36,818 nucleotides of DNA from Phycisphaeraceae bacterium. Lineage in GTDB: Bacteria; Planctomycetota; Phycisphaerae; Phycisphaerales; Zrk34. The translations under genes were made by a program, and so were the position numbers. Each line of letters begins with the position of its first letter. The first letter of the stretch is position 1. The notes beneath the pieces are model-generated. The model was not told the DNA's origin and did no database searches. It was given only the letters and a program-made list of their open reading frames with translations. The stretch is from assembly GCA_028284925.1 (NCBI GenBank), contig JANQQT010000281.1:1-36818 (forward strand). The letters are read 5' to 3'. This document shows positions 7,515 through 15,825 of the stretch, one piece after another.

Positions 7515-8399
7515 ATGAACCCATACGATGACCAACCGAACTCTGACGATTCCGGGAATCAGCCCAACGAGAATCCTGAGAATGGGCCTGTGCCTGCGGG
7601 GGATGGCGGGCAATTTACTCAGCGTGTGAAACATCAGCAGATCAGTGCACGCGTGCCTGAGGATATTGCGAAGGGTGTGTTTGCTTCGGCGGCGTTGGTG
7701 CTGAATGGGCCGCACGAGTTTATCGTGGACTTTATTCAGACGGTTGCGCGACCGCATCAGGTTGTGTCCCGAGTGATACTTCCGATTTCGATCATGCCGT
7801 CGATGCTTAACGCGATGAAGCAGAATCTGGACAATTACCAGAAGCGTTTTGGTCCGCCGCCGGAGTTGCCGAAGCCCAGCCCGGGAACGAAACCTCCGAC
7901 GATTGAAGAGATATACGATCAGTTGAAATTGCCGGACGAAACATCGCACGGCTCATATTGCAACACGGTGATGATTACGCATTCGCCGTCCGAGTTTTGC
8001 TTTGATTTTATTACCAGTTTTTATCCGCGGTCGACGGTGGCACAACGGGTATATATGTCTACGCCTCAGGTACTTAGACTGAATGAGACTCTGGTTCGTT
8101 CGTTTGAGCAATTCCAAAACAAGATGCAGGCGCGTCGTGATCAGATGCGTCAGCAGGGGATGGATGGGGGGGCACCATTTAGTCCGCCCCCGATTACGGA
8201 TTTGCCGGCCGATGGGCAGGGAAGCCTTGATCATCTTCCGCCCGCACCGGAAAGTGATTTCGGTGGGCAGGGAAGTGGGGGAAACGGATCTGCTGGTGAC
8301 ACGTCGGAAGGTTTACCGGGTGACGATACGGGAGATTTTCCGTTGGATGAAGATAATGACCCTCGTCCACCAGGGGCGGGTGATGATCCTGTGGTCTAA
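7515..8399 (+). CDS. Tandem DUF3467 protein with acidic, Gly/Pro-rich tail
   Basis: A 294-residue protein with two copies of what looks like the DUF3467 domain, normally a single domain of about 100 residues. Copy one is at about 45-115 (HEFIVDFIQTV, VVSRVILPISIMPSML, QNLDNYQKRFG). Copy two is at about 150-215 (EFCFDFITSFYPR, VAQRVYMSTPQVL, FEQFQNKM). After about residue 225 the chain is low-complexity, rich in Pro, Gly and Asp, and probably disordered. The family has no established function. The start is the ATG at 7515, because the upstream in-frame start would add a short hydrophobic stretch with no ribosome site. It is likely cotranscribed with the creatininase gene. Confidence 0.8.
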   Translation: MNPYDDQPNSDDSGNQPNENPENGPVPAGDGGQFTQRVKHQQISARVPEDIAKGVFASAALVLNGPHEFIVDFIQTVARPHQVVSRVILPISIMPSMLNAMKQNLDNYQKRFGPPPELPKPSPGTKPPTIEEIYDQLKLPDETSHGSYCNTVMITHSPSEFCFDFITSFYPRSTVAQRVYMSTPQVLRLNETLVRSFEQFQNKMQARRDQMRQQGMDGGAPFSPPPITDLPADGQGSLDHLPPAPESDFGGQGSGGNGSAGDTSEGLPGDDTGDFPLDEDNDPRPPGAGDDPVV

Positions 8400-8448
8400 G
8401 TAAAACCGTTGTTGGTATTGGTCCGGTATCTCTGATTCGATTATTGCC

Positions 8449-9000
8449 ATGCTTATACCCCGATTACAGGCTGAGACCACCGTTCTGCTGGTGATTGATC
8501 TTCAGGAGAAGTTGCTGCCTCACATTCAGAACGATGAGAGAGTGGTGGAGAATTCCCGGAAATTGATCTGCGGATGCGCTGCGCTTGAGATACCGGCTAT
8601 TGCGACCGAACAGAACCCCCGGAAGTTGGGCGGGACTGTTGAGGCGATCAGCGAAGTATTGCCTGAAGGGACGATGGTTGAATCGAAACTGAAGTTTTCT
8701 GCGTATGTGGAGGCGGTTCGCAAGAAATTGGGGGAGTTGCGGAGGCCCAATATCCTTCTTTGCGGCGTGGAAACGCATGTTTGTGTCCAGCAGACGGCGT
8801 TGGATTTGGCGGATCATGGATTCAGGCCGTTTTTGGCCACGGATGCGGTTTTTTCGCGTAAAAACGTGGATCATGAAACTGCGCTGGAGCGGATGAAGTT
8901 GTTCGGAACTGTGCCTGTGACGGTGGAATCGGCACTTTTGGAAATGGTGGTGGAGGCTGGTATTGATGCATTCAGACAGGTTTTACCGATAATAAAATAA
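8449..9000 (+). CDS. Isochorismatase-family cysteine hydrolase (YcaC-like)
   Basis: A 183-residue alpha/beta hydrolase of the isochorismatase/nicotinamidase superfamily. The catalytic triad is visible as Asp17 (LLVIDLQEKLLP), Lys80 (ESKLKFSAY) and Cys112 (CGVETHVCVQQTA), and the length is normal. YcaC-like members are common in bacteria and their true substrates are usually unknown. It follows the DUF3467 gene by about 50 bp on the same strand and could share its transcript. Nothing unusual is seen. Confidence 0.9.
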   Translation: MLIPRLQAETTVLLVIDLQEKLLPHIQNDERVVENSRKLICGCAALEIPAIATEQNPRKLGGTVEAISEVLPEGTMVESKLKFSAYVEAVRKKLGELRRPNILLCGVETHVCVQQTALDLADHGFRPFLATDAVFSRKNVDHETALERMKLFGTVPVTVESALLEMVVEAGIDAFRQVLPIIK

Positions 9001-9111
9001 ATTTTGGGTTAGAACCGTCGATTCTGGACAATCAGACAGTTTTAGGCGAGAATGTAGGGTGTCAGCCGTATCTCGGCTCCCATCAAGTCAGCTCATTTCT
9101 AGGAGCACAAC

Positions 9112-9288
9112 ATGCAGGAATTCGAACAACTCAAGCAATTGGTTGATGCCGCGGAAAGCGATGTAGCAAAGGCTGAAGGCGGAAACAAGGCTGCCGGTGT
9201 CCGAGTGAGGAAGCAGATGCAGGATATCAAGGCCGCGGCGCAAAACGTTCGATCCAAGGTGTTGGAATTACGCGATAGCGGCGACTAA
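9112..9288 (+). CDS. Histone-H1-like (Hc1-type) small basic protein
   Basis: A 58-residue ORF: ATG at 9112, TAA at 9286-9288, with the Shine-Dalgarno AGGAG at 9101-9105. The product starts MQEFEQLKQLVDAAESDVAKAEGG. It then has NKAAGVRVRKQMQDIKAAA and ends KVLELRDSGD. The NKAAGxRxRKxM core recalls the bacterial histone-H1-like/Hc1 proteins of Bacteroidetes, Chlamydiae and Planctomycetes, which bind DNA non-specifically. It is probably a two-helix protein. The assignment is by remembered pattern. Its own promoter is not clear. Confidence 0.8.
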   Translation: MQEFEQLKQLVDAAESDVAKAEGGNKAAGVRVRKQMQDIKAAAQNVRSKVLELRDSGD

Positions 9289-9342
9289 ACCCTTCCTGAT
9301 GCGATTCCTACGGGGTGCCTGGCGAGAATCACACGGTAACAT

Positions 9343-9372
9343 TTGGCTTGCCGTGCTTCGCTCGCTTATAAT
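9343..9372 (+). promoter_or_regulatory. Predicted sigma70-type promoter upstream of the FabZ-like gene
   Basis: TTGGCT at 9343-9348, an 18-nt spacer and a perfect TATAAT at 9367-9372 lie about 135 bp before the ATG at 9507. The leader is long but I see no riboswitch in it. The promoter could drive the FabZ-like gene and the UvrC-like gene behind it. Confidence 0.55.
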
Positions 9373-9506
9373 CCCGCCTTTTGCGGCTGATCTATCAGGA
9401 TCGTGCAGTGGCGTTGCCTGACTAAGGATCGGGATAACGCGTTATCGTGCAGGGATCGGCCGTTTTTACGTTTTCTTTGACGAACGTACGGAAGGAACCG
9501 ACCAGC

Positions 9507-9980
9507 ATGGCGCCACAGTTATTGGTTGATCTCAGCCTCATCGACCTTGATCAAGTTGTATACGACGTCGAAGCTATCAAGCAGGCCAACCCTCAGCGTG
9601 GCGATATGCTTCATCTGGATGGGATTAACTACGTCGACGAGGAAGTTACGCTCGTAGTTGGATTCAAGAATGTGATGGAGGATGAGTTTTGGGTGTCCGG
9701 GCATATCCCGGGTCGTCCTATTCTTCCGGGTGTGTTAATGATTGAGGCGGCGGCACAGTTGGCGGGCTTCATCATGAAATTACGAGAGCCTGACCTTGGG
9801 TTTATTGGGTTTCTCGGGTGTGACCATGTTAAATTTCGAGGTCAGGTGACACCTGGCGACAAGCTTTATTTGTGTGCCAAGGCGATCAAGATCAGTAGGC
9901 GTCGTTTTATTTGTGATGCGCAGGGCATTGTGAATGGGAACCTGGTGTTTGAGGGTCGGATTTCGGGTATGCCGCTTTGA
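9507..9980 (+). CDS. fabZ: (3R)-hydroxyacyl-ACP dehydratase, FabZ-like hotdog protein
   Basis: A 157-residue hotdog-fold dehydratase that removes water from 3-hydroxyacyl-ACP in fatty-acid elongation. The signature SGHIPGRPILPGVLMIEAAAQ carries the catalytic His66 and Glu80, as in FabZ/FabA. The length matches FabZ (about 150). The ATG at 9507 has a good Shine-Dalgarno (GGAAGGAA at 9490-9497); a GTG further upstream would only add a poor N-terminus. It might serve the same acyl chain as the ketosynthase pair 3 kb away, but nothing links them directly and it may simply be the housekeeping enzyme. Confidence 0.9.
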   Translation: MAPQLLVDLSLIDLDQVVYDVEAIKQANPQRGDMLHLDGINYVDEEVTLVVGFKNVMEDEFWVSGHIPGRPILPGVLMIEAAAQLAGFIMKLREPDLGFIGFLGCDHVKFRGQVTPGDKLYLCAKAIKISRRRFICDAQGIVNGNLVFEGRISGMPL

Positions 9981-10007
9981 GGTATCAACCATTCGGGCGA
10001 GTCTCTG

Positions 10008-11219
10008 TTGACTCAACATTCAAACCAATCTCCAGACTTGACGAGCCTGCATCAGGCGGTTGAGTTGCCGTGTGATTTGGATGTGGATTCAGTTCGGCCG
10101 GATCTGCCCGCCAAGCCGGCGTGTTATCTGTTGGAAGCGGAAGATGGTCGACCTGTGCTTCTTTCGACGACGGCCAATTTGCGGGGGGCGGTGACGGGGC
10201 GTCTTGCATCCGACGAGTTGCGGCAGCCTTCCAGGAGGGTGGATTATCGCGCGGTGACGCGTCGTGTGCGTTTTCGGTGTGTGTGCAGCTCTTTTGAGGC
10301 GAATCTTGTTTATCTGGAAAACGCACGATTGTATTACCCGAAAACATATGGCGAGCTAATCAAGCATTATCGAGCTTATTGGTTAACGATCAGGCCGGAT
10401 GATGAATATCCGCGCTTTTTGATTCGGCATGCGCCCGGCGGCAGGGGGGTGGTTTCGTTTGGGCCTATACGGGATCATGCGTCGGCGAAACGGGTACTGG
10501 ATGATCTGGTGGATCGGTTTGATTTGTGTCGTTACCACGAGTTGCTTTTGCAGACTCCGAATGCGACTCCTTGTGCGTATGAAGAGATGGGGAAGTGTCC
10601 TGCGCCTTGTGATGGCCGAATTCCGATGAGTGCGTACTACCAGCAGCTTGCGGAGGCGCGGGATTGGCTGGGGAGGCCTGCTCTTGAAATTGCTGGTGAT
10701 TTGAAGCGACGCATGAAGGAAGCGGCTGATGCGAAGGCTTTTGAGGTTGCTGTTGAAATCAAGAATCAGCTTGAGAATCTGAAATCTCGTTTATCACCCG
10801 CGGCATTAAAGGTTGGTGCGCTGGCGGACTTCAATTATCTGGTGATACAGAAGGGAAACCGAAAGGGCTCTGCCCGGTGTTATTTTGTTAGGTCCGGCGT
10901 TTTAGAACCATTGGGGCAGCTTCAGCCGGAGAGGTTGGCGTTGCAGATTCCGTATCTGTTGAAACAGATTGAACATTTCCCCGAGCCTGGGACGTTGGAT
11001 TCGTCGGAGGGTAGCCCGGCGGACGGGGAGCGTGTCAATTTGGCGGCATGGCACTTGCTGCTTGAGAACGAAGGGAAACGTGGTGTTTTTCATCCCCTTA
11101 GCCTGTCTCTCGATGAGGAAATGATTACGGGTTACATTGAACAGCTTTGGAGTAAGGCTGTGAGTGATATCGGTCCGGAGGTCGACGACGCTCAGGATTC
11201 CGAATCTGATTCTAATTAG
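10008..11219 (+). CDS. UvrC-like protein lacking the second nuclease half
   Basis: A 403-residue protein colinear with the first two thirds of UvrC, the nucleotide-excision-repair nuclease. There is a GIY-YIG-like segment at about 37-66, where the canonical GxY and YxG triads read ACY and LLS, so it looks degenerate. A UvrC-like Cys cluster follows near 190-205 (TPCAYEEMGKCPAPCDGRI), then a UVR/UvrB-contact helix (KEAADAKAFEVAVEIKNQLENL). The RNase H-like endonuclease and helix-hairpin-helix domains of full UvrC (about 600 residues) are missing, and the stop is clean. No ATG exists before the conserved region; TTG at 10008 with GGGCGAG upstream is the best start. It may be a Cho-like accessory protein or one that binds UvrB without cutting. 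Confidence 0.85.
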   Translation: MTQHSNQSPDLTSLHQAVELPCDLDVDSVRPDLPAKPACYLLEAEDGRPVLLSTTANLRGAVTGRLASDELRQPSRRVDYRAVTRRVRFRCVCSSFEANLVYLENARLYYPKTYGELIKHYRAYWLTIRPDDEYPRFLIRHAPGGRGVVSFGPIRDHASAKRVLDDLVDRFDLCRYHELLLQTPNATPCAYEEMGKCPAPCDGRIPMSAYYQQLAEARDWLGRPALEIAGDLKRRMKEAADAKAFEVAVEIKNQLENLKSRLSPAALKVGALADFNYLVIQKGNRKGSARCYFVRSGVLEPLGQLQPERLALQIPYLLKQIEHFPEPGTLDSSEGSPADGERVNLAAWHLLLENEGKRGVFHPLSLSLDEEMITGYIEQLWSKAVSDIGPEVDDAQDSESDSN

Positions 11220-11239
11220 TATGTGGATCCCGCGCCTGA

Positions 11240-11818
11240 TCAGTCGCTGCCCGGCAGATCATCTTTGAGGTCCGGGCGATTGTGATCGATTTCTTTGAGG
11301 ATCAGATCGGCATCGCGAAAGACCCAATCATCCAGTTTGACAAAGTCATCTTCGCCTTCGCTATCGGGTTTGAAATGGACGTAGACGATACCTTTGGAAT
11401 TCCACTTCTTTCGATCTATTTTGGTGATGTCTTCGTAATTGACTTTCGTACCGTCCGATGCTTTGAAAAAATCTTCTTCCGCTTCCAGCGTCTTGCCGCG
11501 ATGGGTTATGATCAGCAGACCTGACATGCTACCCAACACGATCATGATTCCCATCATGATCCATTGCGTGAGGATATCCTTTTCAGCACGTGCTTCGGGT
11601 TTGTCGGTGGGCCAACCATTGCTCTTGGCTATGGCGGGCCATTCGCCTTCCTTGTTATCGTTTTGAAGTTTGACGAAAGTGTCGTACATTTTGATTTGTC
11701 TGGGGTACGTGACCGTGCCGTCGAAAGCGCACCACCCTGCAAACGCGAACAGGACGAGGGTCATGATCATCCATTTCTTCGCCCATGTGGGATTGATTTT
11801 TGCTACAGCTATCGGCAT
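11240..11818 (-). CDS. Two-helix membrane protein of unknown function
   Basis: A 192-residue protein with a transmembrane helix at about 15-33 (WMIMTLVLFAFAGWCAF) and a second at about 87-105 (WIMMGIMIVLGSMSGLLII). A helical hairpin faces one side in between. A C-terminal soluble domain with a strand-rich, PH-like pattern follows (GTKVNYEDITKIDRKKW, GIVYVHFKP, DWVFRDADLILKEI). I do not know the family. AGAGG lies just before the ATG. It is convergent with the UvrC-like gene, whose stop is only about 20 bp away. Confidence 0.78.
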   Translation of the reverse strand: MPIAVAKINPTWAKKWMIMTLVLFAFAGWCAFDGTVTYPRQIKMYDTFVKLQNDNKEGEWPAIAKSNGWPTDKPEARAEKDILTQWIMMGIMIVLGSMSGLLIITHRGKTLEAEEDFFKASDGTKVNYEDITKIDRKKWNSKGIVYVHFKPDSEGEDDFVKLDDWVFRDADLILKEIDHNRPDLKDDLPGSD

Positions 11819-11919
11819 TCGCCTCTAATCTCCTACCCCCATCCCTTCGGTTCCCGCAATTTGTCCTTGACGGCGGGCGGGGGTTTTGACAGGTTTGATG
11901 ATTCCTGAATTGGCCCGAG

Positions 11920-12162
11920 TTATTTTTTGCCGGGCTTTAGTTTGTTGACGATCTCAAGTGATCGAGACCACCAGTGGTATACTGCGGCGCGGGAACCCGG
12001 GCTTTGCAACAGCTTGGTGAACCCGCCCTTGTCAACGCGGGCGGTGGGGATACGCGGTGTTTCGACCTTGTTGTCCTGTGCCCAAGTCAGCCATGCGCTG
12101 GTTTCGTCAATCATCTGTTGGCGAGGGTCGCGACCGCCACCTCTATTCGATCGGAATATCAA
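11920..12162 (-). CDS. Small hypothetical protein
   Basis: An 80-residue basic protein starting at TTG (12162) with GGAG eight bases upstream. An ATG nearby is in another frame and soon stops. It is helical, with Trp-rich segments (SAWLTWAQDNK, AAVYHWWSRSLEIV), and ends in KLKPGKK. No family is recognised. It lies 100 bp upstream of the two-helix membrane protein on the same strand. The coding call rests on the ribosome site, protein-like composition and compact placement. Confidence 0.6.
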   Translation of the reverse strand: MIFRSNRGGGRDPRQQMIDETSAWLTWAQDNKVETPRIPTARVDKGGFTKLLQSPGSRAAVYHWWSRSLEIVNKLKPGKK

Positions 12163-12378
12163 GATACATACTCCAGTTCAGGGTTCACAAAGTATAATCT
12201 GTCTGAATGGTTCACACCAGCGTTTTGACCCGATAACTTCGGTTCTCAGGAGCGAATTGAGATAAATTCAGAAAAAACGACGCAACAGTACAACTTTTGT
12301 CGTCGATAATCGTATAGAAATCAAGGAACCTATTCCTCCCACCCCCTGAAGCACCCCCAGCCCCCTGGAGGCCTGAAC

Positions 12379-12651
12379 ATGAAAAAGAAACTCACGACCT
12401 ATTTGCTTGTTGCAGTGTTTTCGTTGACCTCGGCCATTGGTATGTTGGGCTGTTCTTCAGACGCCAAGACGGGCGCCCTGTTTGGTGCTGGTGGCGGTGC
12501 GGCGGCAGGCGCAGCGATCGATCATCGGAATCGTGGACGCGGAGCACTGATTGGGGCGGGTATTGGCGCGATTGGCGGGTACCTGATTGGCAATGAGTCT
12601 GACAAGTCCAAGGCCAAGCAGAATGAGTATCCACGCCGATACGAACGATAA
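12379..12651 (+). CDS. Glycine-zipper lipoprotein
   Basis: A 90-residue protein with a lipoprotein signal peptide: MKKK, a hydrophobic core, then the lipobox LGC with Cys25. Next comes a glycine-zipper region (GALFGAGGGAAAGAA and GALIGAGIGAIGGYLIG) of the type seen in small outer-membrane or periplasmic lipoproteins such as OsmB/SlyB-like proteins. The tail is charged (ESDKSKAKQNEYPRRYER). Such proteins insert helix pairs in the membrane; the exact role is unknown. It is a single gene ending at a strong intrinsic terminator. Confidence 0.88.
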   Translation: MKKKLTTYLLVAVFSLTSAIGMLGCSSDAKTGALFGAGGGAAAGAAIDHRNRGRGALIGAGIGAIGGYLIGNESDKSKAKQNEYPRRYER

Positions 12652-12680
12652 CCCGTTCTTTCAGTTGAGACTAAGCTAAC

Positions 12681-12724
12681 AGAGCGGACTCGCCTTTGTG
12701 ACAAGGCGATCCGCTCTATTTTTT
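12681..12724 (+). terminator. Intrinsic terminator of the glycine-zipper lipoprotein gene
   Basis: AGAGCGGA-CTCGCCTT and AAGGCGA-TCCGCTCT form a long, nearly perfect stem with a short loop (GTGAC). ATTTTTT follows. It lies 30 bp after the stop codon. Confidence 0.92.
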
Positions 12725-12832
12725 GAAGTGTGTATTCCACAAGCCTTTGTTGCGTGCTTTGGCGCCGCGTTGCAACTTGAAAAGCCAGGGCGCCAAGTCA
12801 CAGTTATCATCCTGGTCTGCCCGGGCAAAGCC

Positions 12833-13282
12833 TTACTCAATAATGGACTCGTTGACCAGTTCGCCCGATTGGGTATAAAGATAAACTCTGGGTGTGTCAT
12901 GACGTTTTGACGTGTTTGAGTCATCCACCCCTGTCACTGCGGTCATTCCAAGGCAATTCTCCTGCAACCATTTTTCAACTTCATCGGACGAATCGGTGCT
13001 GATTTGGACACCTGCCAGACTGACGATTTGTTCATTTGTCCCATCGAGCGAATGGAGCTTCAGTTGGCCGCCGGGCAACACTTTTGAGACCTTCACATCA
13101 CGCTTATTCCATCGCGATTTCGTGGTTAGATTAGTGGGCGCTCGGAATGCGATGAGTCCACCAATGATTGCAGCAAACACCAAGCCAGCGACCCAATGTT
13201 GCAATCGCTGTCGAAGCATCCAACGTGATAGGCGCTTTGTTTGTACCATGTGCTTTTGACTGGCGTCTGCGTTTTTCGGCAA
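12833..13282 (-). CDS. Membrane-anchored SNase-like domain protein, apparently incomplete
   Basis: A 149-residue protein with an N-terminal basic region and a transmembrane helix at about 29-46 (HWVAGLVFAAIIGGLIAF). Its C-terminal part looks like the beginning of a staphylococcal-nuclease OB-fold: VSKVLPGGQLKLHSLDG, EQIVSLAGVQIST, VEKWLQENCLG, PRVYLYTQSGELVNESIIE. In SNases the LVNE strand is followed by a further helical section. Here the frame stops right there, and the catalytic Asp of the DGDT motif is replaced (PGGQ). It is thus an inactive or truncated relative. The predicted start is TTG at 13282; an ATG at 13249 is also possible. Confidence 0.7.
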   Translation of the reverse strand: MPKNADASQKHMVQTKRLSRWMLRQRLQHWVAGLVFAAIIGGLIAFRAPTNLTTKSRWNKRDVKVSKVLPGGQLKLHSLDGTNEQIVSLAGVQISTDSSDEVEKWLQENCLGMTAVTGVDDSNTSKRHDTPRVYLYTQSGELVNESIIE

Positions 13283-13300
13283 ATGCTCACACGGAGAAAC

Positions 13301-13738
13301 TTAAACTCCGGCGAGGCGAATCTGCCTTGCAACCGCTGCGAGCAGGACGATAATGACACCCAGTGTCAGGTTTACTTTAGACCATTTCCAGGGATCGCCT
13401 TTGATGACTTTTGCCGCCTGCCCGTAGATGATGCCCATCACGATCAGCGCGAGCAATATCTTGATTCCGAGGACGGCATGGACGGCCTTGCTGGCGTTTT
13501 TATAGTCGCCCAGGTTTTGCATAAACTGGACCAGGCCCGTGACCAGAAGCAGGAAAAGTGACGGGTGGACGATTCGCATGAAGCGTTTTCGCGTCATTTG
13601 TATGATGGATTCCTGTAGGGAATCATCCACCAGGCGGACCGCCGGGCGCATGGCCGCCAGACAGAACAGGGTTCCACCGACCAGGCCGATCGCAGAAATG
13701 ATGTGGAGGAAGCGAACCAACGCGTCGACGTATTCCAT
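13301..13738 (-). CDS. Four-helix membrane protein, CopD/HemJ-like
   Basis: A 145-residue integral membrane protein with four hydrophobic segments: RFLHIISAIGLVGGTLF, HPSLFLLLVTGLVQFM, LGIKILLALIVMGIIYG and LTLGVIIVLLAAVA. Single His residues sit in the first three (LHII, IVHP, AVHAV), reminiscent of the haem- or copper-coordinating CopD/HemJ type. The assignment is only a resemblance. A TTG at 13759 would add seven residues; the ATG at 13738 is preferred. It lies between the SNase-like gene and the ABC ATPase on the same strand. Confidence 0.75.
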   Translation of the reverse strand: MEYVDALVRFLHIISAIGLVGGTLFCLAAMRPAVRLVDDSLQESIIQMTRKRFMRIVHPSLFLLLVTGLVQFMQNLGDYKNASKAVHAVLGIKILLALIVMGIIYGQAAKVIKGDPWKWSKVNLTLGVIIVLLAAVARQIRLAGV

Positions 13739-13773
13739 TTTTTCGCCAAACCTTTCCAATCCCCAATGGGGGA

Positions 13774-14847
13774 TTAATCACTCAAGACAACGAGATCATT
13801 AGAGTCGAATCCTAGCCGAATGGTCTCACCATTCCATTGTCGCTTCGCGGGTTTCAACTCTTCAACACGGAATTGAAGGCCACCCTCGACGTCGAAAATG
13901 TGTTCCGCCAGATGGCCAAAGTAGATCGATTCCACATGTTTCGCTTCGACGATGTTCGGTGGATCATCGCGTTCATCATCGACAACGAATCTTACGGCTT
14001 CGGGGCGCAGGACGCATGTGACGTTGCCACCTCTTGGCATATCAGCGCGAAAGACACGAGAGCGTAATTCTCCAGCGGCGGTTTCCAGTCGGATTTCTCC
14101 GTCATGGGCATCTTTCACCACGGCAGGCATGAAATTCGCTTTGCCCAGGAACTCGGCGACAAATCGAAACTCAGGACGTTCATAGATTTCGCGTGCCGTG
14201 CCAATTTGAAGGATCCGACCTTCGGACATGACGGCGATCCTATCGGCGATACTCATAGCCTCGGATTGATCGTGCGTGACGTAGATTGCCGTTACCTGTG
14301 TTTCACGGCAAATGCGTCGAATCTCGCCGCGCATTTCGGTGCGGAGATTTGCATCCAGATTGGATAACGGTTCATCCAAGAGGAGGACATTGGGTTCGAC
14401 GACCAACGCGCGTGCCAGGGCGACGCGCTGTTGTTGTCCGCCTGACAACTGGTTGGGGCGTCGTCGGGCGAAGTTGGTCATGCGCACGGTCTCGAGAATT
14501 TTCTCTACGCGACGGCGTCGCTCGTTTACGCCGATCTTTCGTGCTTCAAGCCCGAAAGAGATATTCTGTTCCACGGTCATATGCGGCCAGAGGGCGTAGC
14601 CTTGAAAGACCAGGGCTGTATTGCGCCTGGAAGATTCCAGTCGTGTCACATCTCGATTATCGAAGTGAATCTTGCCTTCGGACGGCTCGATCAGTCCGGC
14701 GACCATGCGCATGAGCGTTGTTTTGCCGCATCCGCTGGGGCCAAGGAGGAAGAATAATTCGCCCTGTTGAATGGAAAGGGACACGTTGTCCACCGCTTTG
14801 GTGGCGCCGAATTTTCGGGTCAAATTTGAAAGCGTTATGCCGACCAT
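13774..14847 (-). CDS. ABC transporter ATP-binding protein (MalK/PotA/UgpC subfamily), no permease nearby
   Basis: A 357-residue importer-type ATPase. All nucleotide-binding motifs are present: Walker [10 protein letters not shown] near 36-44, Q-loop [10 protein letters not shown], signature LSGGQQQR, Walker [13 protein letters not shown] and switch His in [11 protein letters not shown]. The C-terminal third (about 240-357) is a TOBE-type regulatory domain ([37 protein letters not shown]). That places it with ATPases for sugars, polyamines or metal-oxyanions. No permease or binding protein gene is adjacent, so it may serve several importers encoded elsewhere. The ATG at 14847 is chosen over an in-frame TTG at 14856; neither has a strong ribosome site. 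Confidence 0.92.
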   Translation of the reverse strand: MVGITLSNLTRKFGATKAVDNVSLSIQQGELFFLLGPSGCGKTTLMRMVAGLIEPSEGKIHFDNRDVTRLESSRRNTALVFQGYALWPHMTVEQNISFGLEARKIGVNERRRRVEKILETVRMTNFARRRPNQLSGGQQQRVALARALVVEPNVLLLDEPLSNLDANLRTEMRGEIRRICRETQVTAIYVTHDQSEAMSIADRIAVMSEGRILQIGTAREIYERPEFRFVAEFLGKANFMPAVVKDAHDGEIRLETAAGELRSRVFRADMPRGGNVTCVLRPEAVRFVVDDERDDPPNIVEAKHVESIYFGHLAEHIFDVEGGLQFRVEELKPAKRQWNGETIRLGFDSNDLVVLSD

Positions 14848-14925
14848 GACAGTCAAAGCATAACGCTTATTGTTTCTATTCCCAAATAGGTCGGCGTGTA
14901 ATCACCCGATCGACGCCGTATTTGC

Positions 14926-15825
14926 TTAGAACGAATAGATCAATGAAATCGTCCAGCGATAACCAAAAAGGTCGTTGCGATCAGACAGGGGCGTCTCATA
15001 TGCAGCGCGTATGGACAGGTCGTTGATGAGTCGAAATTCTCCACCGATGCCGATGGTCACCACGTCTTCGCTTTTGTCACCGCCGAGGTTGGCGACATCC
15101 ACACCGGAGAACGGCAGTGCCATGGTACCTTCATCAATGGTGTGATATCCATTGATCTCCACCACGGGACTGAACCATTCGCAGACGTAATAATCGGCGT
15201 GAAGATGCCAGGTCATGTGATCCGAGTTTCCCAGCCCCTGGTCCTTGTCGTTTGCGAGGAAGAAGTTTACCGTACCGCCCAGGTGTAGTCGGCCAAAACC
15301 TTTGTTGGCCGACGCCCAAAAGCGCCATTCCGAGTCATTTTGCAGGACGCGTCCTTTGCCCACCTTGAACTCGTATCCCACACCGACGGAGACGTGAAAG
15401 TCGTTATCCCAGTCCTGAATGAGGTTGTATTTTAACCCTGCGGCAATATCCATGGCTCCGCTGGCGTCGACCAAGCCAGTTTCAAAGTCGGCGTATCCAT
15501 CCTTGTAGGCGACGAGTTGAAGCCGATCCGTCAATGCCAAACGCAACTGAACGGCGGTGACATGGGCCTTGCCGCCACCAATCAAGCTTGATTTGGGGAA
15601 GTCGTGGTAAAGTTGCCATGCCCGGATATCTGAGGTGATGAATGAATCTTCGTGGAAGTAGGGGGCTGTCAAAGGGTGGACAGCCTTGCGTTCTTTGGGC
15701 AGGGTGGCGCCTTTTTCGTTTGGCTTGCCGAACAATACGAATTTGGCGTGTTGGCCGTAGGTTGCCGAACTTGCAGTCATCAGAAGAAGTGTGGCGATGA
15801 TGTACTTGATGAGTACCTGTCTCAT
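14926..15825 (-). CDS. Outer-membrane beta-barrel protein
   Basis: A 299-residue exported protein. A signal peptide (MRQVLIKYIIATLLLMTASSATYGQ) precedes a chain of amphipathic strands (VQLRLALTDRLQLVAY, IAAGLKYNLIQDW, FHVSVGVGYEFKVG, RLHLGGTVNFFLAN). The C-terminus is ISLIYSF, with the terminal Phe expected by the Bam barrel-assembly machinery. The cargo is unknown; the pattern fits a meta-pathway/transporter-like or generic porin barrel. The ATG at 15825 has GGAG about ten bases upstream, and the open frame further upstream lacks a signal peptide. It is a monocistronic unit by position. Confidence 0.83.
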   Translation of the reverse strand: MRQVLIKYIIATLLLMTASSATYGQHAKFVLFGKPNEKGATLPKERKAVHPLTAPYFHEDSFITSDIRAWQLYHDFPKSSLIGGGKAHVTAVQLRLALTDRLQLVAYKDGYADFETGLVDASGAMDIAAGLKYNLIQDWDNDFHVSVGVGYEFKVGKGRVLQNDSEWRFWASANKGFGRLHLGGTVNFFLANDKDQGLGNSDHMTWHLHADYYVCEWFSPVVEINGYHTIDEGTMALPFSGVDVANLGGDKSEDVVTIGIGGEFRLINDLSIRAAYETPLSDRNDLFGYRWTISLIYSF

